From Fusobacteriota bacterium (GTDB taxonomy: Bacteria > Bacillota > TC1): 64,000 nucleotides of DNA. Both the position numbers and the translations under genes were made by a program. Shown here one piece after another: positions 17,784 through 27,375 of the stretch. The DNA is taken from positions 124,001 to 188,000 of the forward strand of contig WTXA01000001.1 in the NCBI GenBank assembly GCA_009773805.1, given 5' to 3'. The stretch's first letter is position 1. Every line of letters starts with the position of its first letter. The notes under the pieces are model-generated. The model did not search any database. It worked only from the letters and a program-made list of their open reading frames with translations, and had not been told where the DNA came from.

Positions 17784-18875
17784 ATGTTAGAAAAGATAAA
17801 AAAGTTTTTTGAAAATTTAGAAACAGATTCATTAGAGAAACAAAGCAATTTTTTAAAAAATTTGCTAAATCAGGCCAAAGAAGAAGGCAAAGCTGATATA
17901 GCTAAAGGAAATACAGTTGATGACTTAAAAACGGTACAAACTAAATATTTTGGAAAAAAAGGCTTAGTACCTGATTTAATGAGATATATGGGTAAAGTTA
18001 GCAACAAAGATAAACCATTACTAGGTAAGATTATACATGAATTTAAAACAGATCTTGAAAATCACTTAAATCAGATAATAGCAGACATAGAAAAAGCTGA
18101 AAATAATGCAAAACTAGAGGCCGAAAAAATAGATATAACTTTACCAGGGACAAATACAAAAATTGGACACAAACATCCATTAACAATTGTAGAAGATCAG
18201 ATAAAGGAAATATTTACTAATATAGGCTATACAGTAGTTGAAGGATATGAAATAGAAGAAGACTACTATAACTTTGAAAGATTGAATATCCCAAAAGATC
18301 ACCCTGCTCGAGAAATGCAAGATACCTTCTATCTAAATGAAGATGTGGTATTAAGAACCCACACATCACCTGTACAAGCAAGAATCATGGACAAACTTTG
18401 TCCAACACTACCTGTAAAAGTTATTGCTCCAGGAAAAGTATTTAGAAGAGATGATGATGCTACCCATTCACCTATGTTTCATCAAATTGAAGGACTCATT
18501 GTTGACAAGAATATAACCTTTGCTGATTTAAAAGGTACTCTACTGCACCTTGTTCAATCAGTATTTGGAGAAGAACGTGAAATTAGACTACGTCCAAGTT
18601 TCTTCCCTTTCACGGAACCAAGTGCTGAAGTCGACGTTTCTTGTGGCAATTGTAATCAAGAAGGATGTAGAGTATGTGGTTATACTGGCTGGTTAGAAAT
18701 ACTTGGAAGTGGTATGGTCCATCCTAAGGTTCTTGAGATGGCAGGCTATGATCCAAAGGAAGTAAGTGGTTTTGCCTTTGGTCTTGGTATAGAACGTATT
18801 GCCATGTTGAAATATGGTATAGATGATATGCGACTGTTATTTGATAATGATTTAAGATTCTTGGAACAGTTTTAG
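17784..18875 (+). CDS. pheS: Phenylalanyl-tRNA synthetase alpha subunit
   Basis: This is the catalytic alpha subunit of heterotetrameric PheRS, which charges tRNA-Phe. The N-terminal coiled coil is about residues 1-95. The class II core follows, with GHKHPLT, the motif-2 region containing FRRDDDATHSPMFHQIEG, and motif 3 GFAFGLGIERIAML. A CGNCNQEGCRVCGYTGW stretch may bind metal. At 363 residues it is slightly longer than the common ~340, mostly at the N-terminus. ATG 17784 follows GGAGGTG directly after the T-box terminator. Confidence 0.97.
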   Translation: MLEKIKKFFENLETDSLEKQSNFLKNLLNQAKEEGKADIAKGNTVDDLKTVQTKYFGKKGLVPDLMRYMGKVSNKDKPLLGKIIHEFKTDLENHLNQIIADIEKAENNAKLEAEKIDITLPGTNTKIGHKHPLTIVEDQIKEIFTNIGYTVVEGYEIEEDYYNFERLNIPKDHPAREMQDTFYLNEDVVLRTHTSPVQARIMDKLCPTLPVKVIAPGKVFRRDDDATHSPMFHQIEGLIVDKNITFADLKGTLLHLVQSVFGEEREIRLRPSFFPFTEPSAEVDVSCGNCNQEGCRVCGYTGWLEILGSGMVHPKVLEMAGYDPKEVSGFAFGLGIERIAMLKYGIDDMRLLFDNDLRFLEQF

Positions 18876-18884
18876 GAGGATGAG

Positions 18885-21281
18885 ATGAAAGTTACTTTAA
18901 AATGGTTGGAATACTACTTCAAAGAAAAACTTGATGGTAAAGAAATAGAAAATATATTGACCAAATTAGGATTAGAAGTCGAAAATAGAGAAAGACTTGA
19001 TGCAAAATTTTCAAAAATTGTTGTAGGTAGAATTGAAAGTCTAGAAAAACACCTCGATGCTGATAAATTACAAATTTGTGTGATTAATGTAGGTCAAAGT
19101 GAAAATCTACAAATAGTTACAGGTGCTCAAAATGTATTTGAAGGAATGTATGTTCCTGTAGCTCTAGTAGGAGCATCAATTGTAGGTGGAGAAATAAGTG
19201 AATCTAAACTACGAGGAGTACCATCTTATGGTATGCTTTGTTCTGGAACTGAGTTGGGGATAGACAACAGTCTATTGTCAGATAAAGAAAAAGATGGTAT
19301 TTTACCGCTTTCTGCTGAACTGGAATTAGGTATGGAGGTAAGTAAAGTATTTTCTATGAATGATGAAATACTAGAACTTGGACTTACTCCAAATAGAGCA
19401 GACTGTTATGGTATTTATAATGTTGCCAAAGAAATAGTTCTTAAAAAAGACTATAATTTGATGGAATTAGAATATCTTGAAGGTAAAAGAGGCAGTGATG
19501 GCTTTTCTGTAGAAATTAAAAGCCCAGAACTCTGTCACAGATATATAGCTAGGATTGTAAAGAATGTTAAAATTGAAACATCACCATTATGGTTTGCAAA
19601 TTTACTAAGAAACGTTGGAGTCAGACCTATCAACAATATTGTTGATATTACTAATTATGTTATGTTTGAACTAGGTCATCCAATGCATGCCTTTGATTAT
19701 GATAAACTAGAAGGAAGTAAAATAGTTGTTGAATTAGCAGTTGATGGAGATAATTTTAAAACTTTAGATGAACAAGATAGAAAACTTGATTCTGATATGT
19801 TACTAATTAAAGACGGTGTAAAAGATGTAGCCTTAGCTGGTGTTATGGGAGGTTTCAACTCAGAAGTTGATGGAAATACAAAAAATATACTTTTTGAAGC
19901 AGCTCATTTTAATAGTGCAAGTATTAGAAGAACTAGTAGGAAATTAGGACTGCGTTCTGAAGCTTCAGGCAGATTCGAACGTGGTTTATCAGAAGATAAT
20001 GTTCTTAAGGCGATGAATAGAGCCATGTATCTTGTTGAACTATTAGGTGCGGGTGAAGTTGATGAATTATATTATGATTCTTATCCTGTCGTACAAACCA
20101 TACCAACAATTAAGTCATCAGTTAGAAGAGTTAATTCTTTACTAGGAATGGATATTCCTAAAGATGAAATAGTTAGTATCTATAAGAAGTTAAAATTTAA
20201 GATTGAAGAAGAAGCAGATAGTGATACTTTATTAGTTACCCCTGAAGCTCATAGAATTGATGTCCAGTCAGAAATTGACTTGGTGGAGGAAATTGTAAGG
20301 ATATATGGATATGAAAATATACCAGCTACCTTACCAGTTAGCACTACCAATACATTAAAAGTTGACTATAATATTAAATTAGTATCTCAAATTAAATCAT
20401 ATCTAGCAGATAATGGCTTTAATGAAATCATCAGCTATAGTTTTATTGATAAAGAAAGTTACAAAAAATGCGGCTATGATTTTGAAGGTGATGTTAGATT
20501 AAAGGTGATGAATCCCTTAAGTGAAACACAATCATATATGAGAGAAAAACTTTTACCTGGTATAATTGAAATAGCTAGTAGGAATTACAAGCGACAAAGA
20601 CGAAATATTAATATATTTGAAATCGGGAGAGTTTACTCAGGTACAGATGAAAGTTTACCAATAGAAAATCTACAATTGGGTATTTTTATATTAGAAAATG
20701 AGCTCAAGGAATGGTATGGAAAAACTAAAAATGATTTCTATAATTTAAAAGGCATTTTAGAAAGACTAGTAGCAGTAATATCTAATAAAGCATTAAGGTT
20801 TGAAAAGCAAAATGACATGCAGACCTTGCATCCAGGGAGATCAGCAGTTATATTAGCTGATAATGAGCCAGTTGGTAGTATAGGAGAAATACATCCTGAA
20901 GTCCTAGCTATGTATGACATCAAAGAAAAGGCTTATTATCTTGAACTTGATCTTAGAGCATTTTCGGAACCTAAAATAAAACAATATGCAGGTTTGCCTA
21001 AATATCCTTCAATAGAAAGAGATATGGCAGTAATATTGCCAAAGGAAATGGAATATGGGAATATTTATAAAGTGATTAAAGATGCTTCAAACAACATGGT
21101 GGTAGGTTTTAGAATCTTTGATATTTTCGAAGGTATACAAATAGGTAATAATGTTAAAAGTGTTGCCTTATCACTTACTTATCAAAATCCTGAAAAAACA
21201 ATGACAGATGAAGAAGTTAGTCAAATACATAACAGCATTGTTGACCAATTGGTAGACAAGCTAGGAGCGAGATTAAGATAA
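18885..21281 (+). CDS. pheT: Phenylalanyl-tRNA synthetase beta subunit
   Basis: This 798-residue beta subunit recognises tRNA-Phe and edits mischarged tyrosine. Domains in order are the N-terminal EMAP/OB tRNA-binding domain (~40-150), the B3/B4 editing region (with RPINNIVDITNYVMFELG near 245), the B5 domain, the catalytic-like core (FEIGRVY near 583) and the C-terminal ferredoxin-fold anticodon-binding domain (YPSIERDMAV near 705). Length is normal. ATG 18885 follows AGGAGG closely. The stop overlaps the zapA start, so the cell-division gene is coupled to it. Confidence 0.97.
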   Translation: MKVTLKWLEYYFKEKLDGKEIENILTKLGLEVENRERLDAKFSKIVVGRIESLEKHLDADKLQICVINVGQSENLQIVTGAQNVFEGMYVPVALVGASIVGGEISESKLRGVPSYGMLCSGTELGIDNSLLSDKEKDGILPLSAELELGMEVSKVFSMNDEILELGLTPNRADCYGIYNVAKEIVLKKDYNLMELEYLEGKRGSDGFSVEIKSPELCHRYIARIVKNVKIETSPLWFANLLRNVGVRPINNIVDITNYVMFELGHPMHAFDYDKLEGSKIVVELAVDGDNFKTLDEQDRKLDSDMLLIKDGVKDVALAGVMGGFNSEVDGNTKNILFEAAHFNSASIRRTSRKLGLRSEASGRFERGLSEDNVLKAMNRAMYLVELLGAGEVDELYYDSYPVVQTIPTIKSSVRRVNSLLGMDIPKDEIVSIYKKLKFKIEEEADSDTLLVTPEAHRIDVQSEIDLVEEIVRIYGYENIPATLPVSTTNTLKVDYNIKLVSQIKSYLADNGFNEIISYSFIDKESYKKCGYDFEGDVRLKVMNPLSETQSYMREKLLPGIIEIASRNYKRQRRNINIFEIGRVYSGTDESLPIENLQLGIFILENELKEWYGKTKNDFYNLKGILERLVAVISNKALRFEKQNDMQTLHPGRSAVILADNEPVGSIGEIHPEVLAMYDIKEKAYYLELDLRAFSEPKIKQYAGLPKYPSIERDMAVILPKEMEYGNIYKVIKDASNNMVVGFRIFDIFEGIQIGNNVKSVALSLTYQNPEKTMTDEEVSQIHNSIVDQLVDKLGARLR

Positions 21282-21553
21282 TGGGAAAAGATTTTAAAAA
21301 TGTTGAAGTTATAATATTCGACAGGAAATATCTTTTGAGAACAACAGAAGACGACACATATTTAAAAAAATTAGCTATGGATTTAAATAAAAGAATAGAA
21401 GAAAGTGGAAGTATAGAAGGTAAGCATTCTGATATTCAAGTATTATCCTTAGTAGCTTTACAAATTCTAGACGAAAAAATTAAAATTGAAAAAGAATATA
21501 CTCAACTTAAAAACTTAGCCAAGATGATGGAACTTGGCAGTAACAAGGTATAG
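21281..21553 (+). CDS. zapA: Cell division protein ZapA
   Basis: This 90-residue protein belongs to the ZapA family, which bundles FtsZ filaments at mid-cell. The N-terminal beta-hairpin part (VIIFDRKYLLRTTEDDTYLKKLA) and the C-terminal coiled coil (LVALQILDEKIKIEKEY) are both visible. ATG 21281 overlaps the pheT stop by one base. pheT-zapA adjacency is common in Firmicutes. The next gene has its own AGGAGG eight bases ahead of its start. Confidence 0.88.
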   Translation: MGKDFKNVEVIIFDRKYLLRTTEDDTYLKKLAMDLNKRIEESGSIEGKHSDIQVLSLVALQILDEKIKIEKEYTQLKNLAKMMELGSNKV

Positions 21554-21561
21554 GAGGATTC

Positions 21562-21813
21562 ATGTTAGTTTTATTTTTTACCCTTATACTACTCATTATG
21601 ATGATAGTCCTTAGTCAATTAAATCCTGGTGTCATAACTGTAAATTTTTTTGGTCTATTAGTAAAAAATATTCCAATAAGTTTATTTATGTTGTTATTTA
21701 TCATTATCGGAATAATTTGGACGATAAGTATTTTTGGAATAAAATACTTTAATTTAAGGAAACAACATAAGGAACTGATAGATTCCCTATGTGAAAAAAG
21801 AACGGAAGATTAA
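21562..21813 (+). CDS. LapA-domain small membrane protein
   Basis: This 83-residue protein has two transmembrane helices (about 2-20 and 38-58) linked by NPGVITVNFFGLLVKNIPIS, the pattern of the LapA/DUF1049 family, then a basic, helical cytoplasmic tail. In Gram-negative bacteria LapA-type proteins take part in envelope lipid regulation; in this kind of organism the role is unknown. ATG 21562 follows AGGAGG. Its stop lies one base before the recD2 start, so it is translationally close to that gene. Confidence 0.72.
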   Translation: MLVLFFTLILLIMMIVLSQLNPGVITVNFFGLLVKNIPISLFMLLFIIIGIIWTISIFGIKYFNLRKQHKELIDSLCEKRTED

Positions 21814-21814
21814 T

Positions 21815-23956
21815 ATGGAAAAAATTGCTGGAGTGGTTGAAAGAATAGTTTATAGAAATATTAGTAATGATTTTACTATATTTCGTTTTCGCTCTGATAA
21901 TGACAAACAGTATACAGTTAAAGGTAAATTTTTTAATATTCATCCTGGCATGAGTCTTGAAATTTCCGGCAATAATAGTTTAAATAAATATGGTGAACAA
22001 TTTGAGGCGGTTAATTATAGTGAGAGACCGCCTCTTACTTTAAGTAATATTGAAAAATACCTAGCAAGTGGCTTAATTAAGGGCATAGGACCAGTCTATG
22101 CCAAGAAGATAGTCAAAAAATTTAAAGAAAACACTCTTGATATATTAGAATTTAATGCTAAAAGACTACAAGAAATACCAGGTATTGGTGAAAAACGTAT
22201 AGAGGCTATAATTGAGTCTGTTGAAAAACAAAGAGATATTAAAGAGGTTATGTTATTTTTAAGTGGTTTTGGAATCTCATCAAATTATGCACTAAAAATC
22301 TACAGACAATATGGTAAGGAAAGCATAGACTTAGTATCTAAAAACCCTTATCAACTTGCTGAAGATATCGTTGGTATTGGGTTTATTATAGCTGATCAAA
22401 TTGCACTAAAGATAGGCTTTGATGAAAACTCCATATCAAGATCTAAAGCAGCTATATTCTATGCTTTAAGAGAAAAAAGTAGAGCAGGCCATGTCTTTGT
22501 GTATAGAGATGAATTAGAATCCTATGTAGGAAAGCTAGTTAATATCGACCATGAACAAATTAGCTATGCCTTAGATATGTTAATTAAGGAAAACAAGGTA
22601 ATACTTTCAAATGAAGAAGGGCTAGATAGAATATATTTAACCTACCTATATCAGGCAGAAACTGGAGTTGTTAGGGAATTATTAAGATTAAAGGACACTG
22701 ACATTAAAAAAGATACTAAGCAAATAGACGAGATTATCAATGAGCTGGTGGAAGTAAATAAAATATTATATAATGATGCGCAAATAGAGGCCATTAGACT
22801 TAGTTACCTTAGTAAAATTCTGGTTTTAACTGGTGGACCTGGAACTGGCAAGACAACAACTGTTATAGGTATAATTGAAATGTTGAAAAAAATGAATTTA
22901 TCTATTGTGTTAGCTGCCCCAACTGGAAGAGCTGCAAAAAGGTTATCTGAGGTCACTAGATGTGAGGCCCAGACTATTCATAGACTACTAGAATACAACA
23001 TGGAAATTGGTTTTCAAAGAAATAGGGATAATCAATTAATAGGTAATGTATTTATTCTTGATGAATGTTCTATGATTGATATAAATCTTCTTAATAGTTT
23101 TTTACAAGCTCTACCTGATAAGGCATCTGTTATCTTTGCTGGTGATGTTGATCAGTTACCCTCAGTTGGACCAGGCAGTATCTTAAGGGATATTATAGAT
23201 TCTAAGGTTGTACCTGTAGTATATTTAAAAGAAATTTTCAGACAAGCTAAAGAAAGTAAAATTATCAGAAACGCACACCTAATAAACAAGAAACAATTAC
23301 CAGATTTATCGAATAGTAATGATAGTGACTTCTTTTATATACGTGAACCTAAGGTTGAAAAGGCTGTAGAATTGTTGGTAGAACTTTGTTCTGTTAGGCT
23401 TCCTGAAAAATATGGTGTTGATCCTATCAAGGATATTCAGGTTCTGGTGCCAATGAAAAAGGGCTTACATGGAAGTGTTAATCTTAATAAGGTTCTTCAA
23501 GAAGTTCTTAATCCAATTGGAAAATCTTTAGTTTATGGTGATAACATTTTTCGTATAGGCGATAAGGTTATGCAAATTAGAAATAATTATGAGAAAAGAA
23601 TTTTTAATGGAGATATAGGTGAGATTGTAGATATTGATGAGGATAATTTGTTATTAGTTGATTTTGATGGTGAACACGTTCCTTATGAACAAAGTGAATT
23701 AGATGAATTATTACTAGGTTATTCTGTGACTATTCATAAGAGTCAAGGTAGTGAATATGAGGTGGTGGTTATTTTATTGTCTAATCAACATTATATAATG
23801 CTTGAAAAAAACCTTTTGTATACTGCTGTAACAAGGGCAAAGAGGTTATTAGTACTTATTTCTACAGATGAGGTAATCAAAGCTACTATAAAAAGAGAAA
23901 ATGTTTTAAAAAGAAATAGCTATTTATGTGATAGATTATCTTTAAATTTAGTATGA
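21815..23956 (+). CDS. recD2: RecD-like DNA helicase
   Basis: This superfamily 1B 5'-3' helicase lacks RecBC partners in most Firmicutes and acts in replication-linked repair. The N-terminal region has an OB-like start and helix-hairpin-helix repeats (IKGIGPVYAKKI, IPGIGEKR). The helicase core has Walker A GGPGTGKTTT near residue 345, DECSMID, GDVDQLPSVGPG, and motif VI-type SVTIHKSQGSEY near 640. I chose ATG 21815, giving 713 residues, because GGAAG precedes it. GTG 21791 would add eight residues and overlap the previous gene. Confidence 0.94.
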   Translation: MEKIAGVVERIVYRNISNDFTIFRFRSDNDKQYTVKGKFFNIHPGMSLEISGNNSLNKYGEQFEAVNYSERPPLTLSNIEKYLASGLIKGIGPVYAKKIVKKFKENTLDILEFNAKRLQEIPGIGEKRIEAIIESVEKQRDIKEVMLFLSGFGISSNYALKIYRQYGKESIDLVSKNPYQLAEDIVGIGFIIADQIALKIGFDENSISRSKAAIFYALREKSRAGHVFVYRDELESYVGKLVNIDHEQISYALDMLIKENKVILSNEEGLDRIYLTYLYQAETGVVRELLRLKDTDIKKDTKQIDEIINELVEVNKILYNDAQIEAIRLSYLSKILVLTGGPGTGKTTTVIGIIEMLKKMNLSIVLAAPTGRAAKRLSEVTRCEAQTIHRLLEYNMEIGFQRNRDNQLIGNVFILDECSMIDINLLNSFLQALPDKASVIFAGDVDQLPSVGPGSILRDIIDSKVVPVVYLKEIFRQAKESKIIRNAHLINKKQLPDLSNSNDSDFFYIREPKVEKAVELLVELCSVRLPEKYGVDPIKDIQVLVPMKKGLHGSVNLNKVLQEVLNPIGKSLVYGDNIFRIGDKVMQIRNNYEKRIFNGDIGEIVDIDEDNLLLVDFDGEHVPYEQSELDELLLGYSVTIHKSQGSEYEVVVILLSNQHYIMLEKNLLYTAVTRAKRLLVLISTDEVIKATIKRENVLKRNSYLCDRLSLNLV

Positions 23957-24022
23957 AATTATAATAATTACTATTTTGTACAAAGTATGTTAACAAAAAT
24001 CATATAAATTTCTGATAACATA

Positions 24023-24050
24023 TTGACTATACTTCTAGAAAAAGTAATAA
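24023..24050 (+). promoter_or_regulatory. Probable promoter of the pilin gene
   Basis: TTGACT (24023-24028) is followed after 16 bases by TAATAA (24045-24050). The region is AT-rich and alternative -10 boxes a few bases downstream are possible. It would drive the pilin as a short transcript. Confidence 0.5.
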
Positions 24051-24106
24051 TATAAGCATACAAGGGATAATATTAATTATCATAAAAATTAAAGGGGGAC
24101 ATGGAA

Positions 24107-24283
24107 ATGAAATTATTACAAAGATTATGGAAAGAGGAAAGTGGACAAGGCTTGGTTGAGTATGGTCTACTTGTAGCGTTGATTGTAGTTATAGTAATTG
24201 CGGTATTAGTTATATTTAGTGATAGTCTAACTGCTTTATTCACTAATATTGGCAATGATATAGCACCACCAGCAGCACCTTAA
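24107..24283 (+). CDS. flp: Flp-type (class IVb) major pilin
   Basis: This 58-residue preprotein has a short basic leader ending EESG, then QGLVEYGLL, matching the Flp cleavage pattern G|xxxxEY (cleavage after G13, Glu at mature +5). One hydrophobic helix covers about residues 16-38, and a short proline/alanine tail ends the protein. It should be cut by the prepilin peptidase downstream and assembled into Tad pili for adhesion. ATG 24107 has AAAGGGGG at the best distance; ATG 24101 in frame is too close to it. It stands alone between its own promoter and a strong terminator. Confidence 0.9.
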   Translation: MKLLQRLWKEESGQGLVEYGLLVALIVVIVIAVLVIFSDSLTALFTNIGNDIAPPAAP

Positions 24284-24305
24284 AACTATTGTGAATTAGA
24301 ATTTA

Positions 24306-24333
24306 AAAAAGCCTCCACAATGGAGGCTTTTTA
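24306..24333 (+). terminator. Strong intrinsic terminator after the pilin gene
   Basis: GCCTCCA (24311-24317) pairs with TGGAGGC (24321-24327) around a three-base loop, flanked by A and T tracts. This is the most GC-rich stem in the region and should end most pilin transcripts, allowing more pilin than machinery mRNA. Confidence 0.9.
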
Positions 24334-24404
24334 ATTTCATAAGCAAAGAATGTAGTATAAGAACAATTACAATATTATATACCTTATATATTTTGATAAT
24401 TAGA

Positions 24405-24433
24405 TTGACTAAAGGTATGAAAAAAGTGATAAT
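24405..24433 (+). promoter_or_regulatory. Probable promoter of the Tad assembly operon
   Basis: TTGACT (24405-24410) and GATAAT (24428-24433) are 17 bases apart, about 40 bases before the peptidase ATG. The same -35 hexamer is used before the pilin gene. Confidence 0.6.
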
Positions 24434-24475
24434 TAAATTAGGAAAAGAGTTTGTTGAAAGCTTATTAGGGGGTTT

Positions 24476-25057
24476 ATGTTTTATATGATTTTAAATATAG
24501 TTGTTGATTTGGTACTAGTTATTTTGCTTTTGTTATGTGGTTTTGAGGATATTAAGAATAAATTAATTCCTAACAAATATACTATACCTGCGTTAATAGC
24601 GGGATTTGTATTGATGACTATGAACTATGGACTAGATGGATTGAAAAATAGTTTTTTAGGTTTTCTCTTAGGATTATTTATATTTTTCCTCCCATTCATT
24701 TTTGGATTAATGGGTGCAGGAGATGTGAAGCTAATGGCTGCTATAGGAGCACTTAAAGGATTTGCCTTTACAGTATATGCCTTATTTGCAATAGGAATAG
24801 CAGGTGGTATAATGGTTATCATTTACGCTATCTATAAGAAACAAATGCTTAAAACCATAATTAATATGTTTGGAATAATCTTAAGACCTTTAGCTAAAAT
24901 GATATATTTAAACTCAAGTAATAAGTTTGCAGGGAAGATATATAATTTTTTTGAAAAGGTTAAACAAGAGCATAGTGAACTATATATTCCCTATGCTATA
25001 CCAATTACAGTTGGAACAATTGGTGTATTAGTAAGTAGTATATTTAATCTACTCTAG
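24476..25057 (+). CDS. tadV: Prepilin peptidase (TadV/CpaA, A24 family)
   Basis: This 193-residue polytopic membrane aspartic protease cleaves Flp and TadE-type leaders. The first catalytic Asp is in GFEDIKNKLIPN (near residue 26), and the second is in the GxGD motif MGAGDVKLM (near 82). It has about six hydrophobic segments and no N-terminal methylase domain, as is usual for Tad systems. A C-terminal ~60-residue extension with one more membrane segment is present. ATG 24476 follows TAGGGGG. It opens the assembly operon. Confidence 0.92.
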   Translation: MFYMILNIVVDLVLVILLLLCGFEDIKNKLIPNKYTIPALIAGFVLMTMNYGLDGLKNSFLGFLLGLFIFFLPFIFGLMGAGDVKLMAAIGALKGFAFTVYALFAIGIAGGIMVIIYAIYKKQMLKTIINMFGIILRPLAKMIYLNSSNKFAGKIYNFFEKVKQEHSELYIPYAIPITVGTIGVLVSSIFNLL

Positions 25058-25077
25058 ATAATGGAGAGGTGTTAAAA

Positions 25078-25497
25078 ATGAAGATTTTAAAATCATTACT
25101 TGGAATGAAGAGTGAAAGTGGGCAATCTTTAGTTGAGTTTGCTTTAGTTATACCTGTACTACTATTATTCATTATGGGTATATTAGAATTTGGTTGGCTA
25201 TTAAATGCTAAAATTACCTTAACTGGTGGAGCAAGGGAAGGTGCAAGAGCAGCAGTAGTTTCCACAGTAAATAGAGAGACAAGAGCATTTAATGCAGCAA
25301 AAGAATCAGTTGAAGGAGTAAGTGGCATAACCTTGATAAATGATAGCAATCATTACAGTTATTATGAAGTAGAAGATACAGTTAATAATGTTAGAAATGC
25401 AGTGGTTGAAATAACTGGAAATGTCAAACCACTTATTGGGATATTTGTAAGTGATCCATTTCAAATAGAGGCTAAGGCAGTAATGCGAATTGAATAA
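25078..25497 (+). CDS. tadE: TadE-like pseudopilin
   Basis: This 139-residue protein has a basic start, then the cleavage motif SESG|QSLVEF (Glu at +5) and a single hydrophobic helix (~19-40), followed by the TadE block LTGGAREGARAAV. TadE proteins are minor pseudopilins processed by the same peptidase. I chose ATG 25078 with GGAGAGGTG ahead of it; the in-frame GTG at 25069 lies inside that site. It overlaps nothing, and the next gene starts 13 bases after it. Confidence 0.9.
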   Translation: MKILKSLLGMKSESGQSLVEFALVIPVLLLFIMGILEFGWLLNAKITLTGGAREGARAAVVSTVNRETRAFNAAKESVEGVSGITLINDSNHYSYYEVEDTVNNVRNAVVEITGNVKPLIGIFVSDPFQIEAKAVMRIE

Positions 25498-25510
25498 GGA
25501 GGGGGAAATT

Positions 25511-26626
25511 ATGAAAAAGAGTATTATTATGGATAATAGAGGAGCTGCAAGTATATTTACAATACTTGTGTTGCTTTTTGGTTTATTTGCATTTGCAGCA
25601 GTTGTTATTGATGTAGGCTTTATTTATAGTACTAGAAGGCAGATGGTTACGGCCTCAGATGCCGCAGCTTTAGCCGGTGCAAAAGAAATGGAAAAGACAT
25701 TGGGTTCCGACAGTGCTTACGCTATTACTCAATTGAAAGCCAAGGCTATAGCAATAGCTAAGAACACAGCCATTCAAAATGGTGCTGAAGGAGAACCTAT
25801 TGTTACAATTGAGAAGATGAATGTCAAATTAGCTAATGGTTCAACTGATTATAGGGATGTTATTAAAGTTAAAGCAGTATCAGATGAAAAAATGATATTC
25901 TTTAGATTTATAAATCAATTTAATATGGAAGTAAGTGGAAGTGCGGTTGCTACTTGGGGTTTTGTTACTAAAGTAACAGCTGGTCAGCTTTTACCTTTAT
26001 ATACAACTCCAGAGCTTTTTATAGAAAGTAATACTCTTCATTCTGGTAAAATGAGCTTTAATGATGCTCTATATCCAAATCAAAGAGGCTTTATATACCT
26101 TGATCCACAATGGAATGGACAGAATATAATCAACAATGCTATTGAAGGGATTCCTACAAAAATAACTTTAGGCTTAGATACACTTTTTGAAGGTAAATCA
26201 GGTGCTTCACTGTCAGTAATAAGTGCAGTAGAAGCTAGGATGAAAAAAGCCCAGTCATTAGCTAATGCTGAGGATAGAAGGGCATATATGTATGGTTTGA
26301 TTCCTATAGCAGAGTTTAATAATAGCCAAGGTGGCCAAACTTTCTTTCAAATTAATTCCTTTGCAGTTTATGAAATAATAGATGTTATGACTAATACAAA
26401 CAAAGGATCACCAGAGGCTTTATTGGGAACCAACTATACAAGATTGGGTTCTAGTAAAACATATAGTTCAGCCGATAATAATGGGGCAGATTTAGAAAAA
26501 GGTACTATCTACGGCAAATTTACTGGTGAGGTAAGAGAAATTGAAGTTGTTATTGAACAAGGAGATCAACAAGGGAATTTCTTGACAATCACAAGTGGTG
26601 CAAGATACAGCAAATTAATACAATAA
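25511..26626 (+). CDS. TadG-like pilus-associated protein
   Basis: This 371-residue protein has an N-terminal membrane anchor (about 13-38) with RGAASIFTILVLLFGL, then TRRQMVTASDAAALAGAKEM, the Tad/TadG-like block. The rest is extracellular, with a Ser/Thr/Asn-rich, strand-forming composition and no cysteines or clear von Willebrand domain. It is likely a minor pilus component or surface part of the Tad apparatus. ATG 25511 lies behind an AAGGAGGGGG tract. Upstream non-ATG starts in the frame overlap tadE and are less likely. Confidence 0.82.
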   Translation: MKKSIIMDNRGAASIFTILVLLFGLFAFAAVVIDVGFIYSTRRQMVTASDAAALAGAKEMEKTLGSDSAYAITQLKAKAIAIAKNTAIQNGAEGEPIVTIEKMNVKLANGSTDYRDVIKVKAVSDEKMIFFRFINQFNMEVSGSAVATWGFVTKVTAGQLLPLYTTPELFIESNTLHSGKMSFNDALYPNQRGFIYLDPQWNGQNIINNAIEGIPTKITLGLDTLFEGKSGASLSVISAVEARMKKAQSLANAEDRRAYMYGLIPIAEFNNSQGGQTFFQINSFAVYEIIDVMTNTNKGSPEALLGTNYTRLGSSKTYSSADNNGADLEKGTIYGKFTGEVREIEVVIEQGDQQGNFLTITSGARYSKLIQ

Positions 26627-26649
26627 CATAAGGGAAGGATGAAAGCCTA

Positions 26650-27369
26650 ATGAAAATTAAAAAAAGAATAATTATCCTAGCAGTAATTGCAGGACTTGTA
26701 ACAGCATTATTAACAATTTCCTATATAAATAACAGCAAAAATCAAATTCCAGCAGGTATGAAAACTACTGAGGTTGTAGTAGCAACAGTAGATATTGAAG
26801 CAAACGTAGCAATTACTGGTGAAATGGTAGAAATCAAGGAAATTCCAGCGAATAGTATACATACAAAGTCAATAAGAAGTCTAAATGATGTAGTTGGACA
26901 GATAACAAGTGAAAAGATAGTTGCTGGAGAACAAATAATTAAAGATAGACTTGCAATAGGACAAACAGATACCTCAATATCATTTACAATTCCTGAAAAT
27001 ATGAGAGCTATGGCTATACCTATAAATGAAACAACTGGTGTAGCTGGATTTATATCAGTAGGAGATAAAATTGACATTATGATTGAGGATGTAATTGCAG
27101 GTAAAACTATAACTTCTACAAAACTACAAAATGTCATTGTTCTACAAAAAGGACAAAATGCAGCTGATAATTTTGAATTACAAGGTGCTAACAAAGGATT
27201 AACAGCTTCGTTGACAATTTTAGTAACTCCATCACAAGCAGAAGTTATTGGATATGCTTTAAATATTGGTAGTCCTATAGCTGTTTCACTCCGTAACCCT
27301 GCAGATAATGTTAAAGTACCACTATCAGAATATGGACAAAATAATTTGGATAGTTGGAGAGGAAGGTAA
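26650..27369 (+). CDS. cpaB: Pilus assembly protein CpaB (SAF domain)
   Basis: This 239-residue protein has one N-terminal membrane helix (~6-24), followed by a SAF-type domain (VVVATVDIEANVAITGEMV) and the RcpC/CpaB block (RAMAIPINETTGVAGFISVGD). In Gram-negative Tad systems CpaB/RcpC links to the outer-membrane secretin. No secretin is present here, so in this organism it probably acts on the outer face of the membrane or in the wall. ATG 26650 follows AAGGATGAAAG. Confidence 0.9.
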   Translation: MKIKKRIIILAVIAGLVTALLTISYINNSKNQIPAGMKTTEVVVATVDIEANVAITGEMVEIKEIPANSIHTKSIRSLNDVVGQITSEKIVAGEQIIKDRLAIGQTDTSISFTIPENMRAMAIPINETTGVAGFISVGDKIDIMIEDVIAGKTITSTKLQNVIVLQKGQNAADNFELQGANKGLTASLTILVTPSQAEVIGYALNIGSPIAVSLRNPADNVKVPLSEYGQNNLDSWRGR

Positions 27370-27375
27370 TTTTCA

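Noticed and set aside
26742-27194. - strand open frame of 150 codons opposite cpaB
   Set aside because: Its residues mirror the codon bias of cpaB on the other strand, and no start signal is present.
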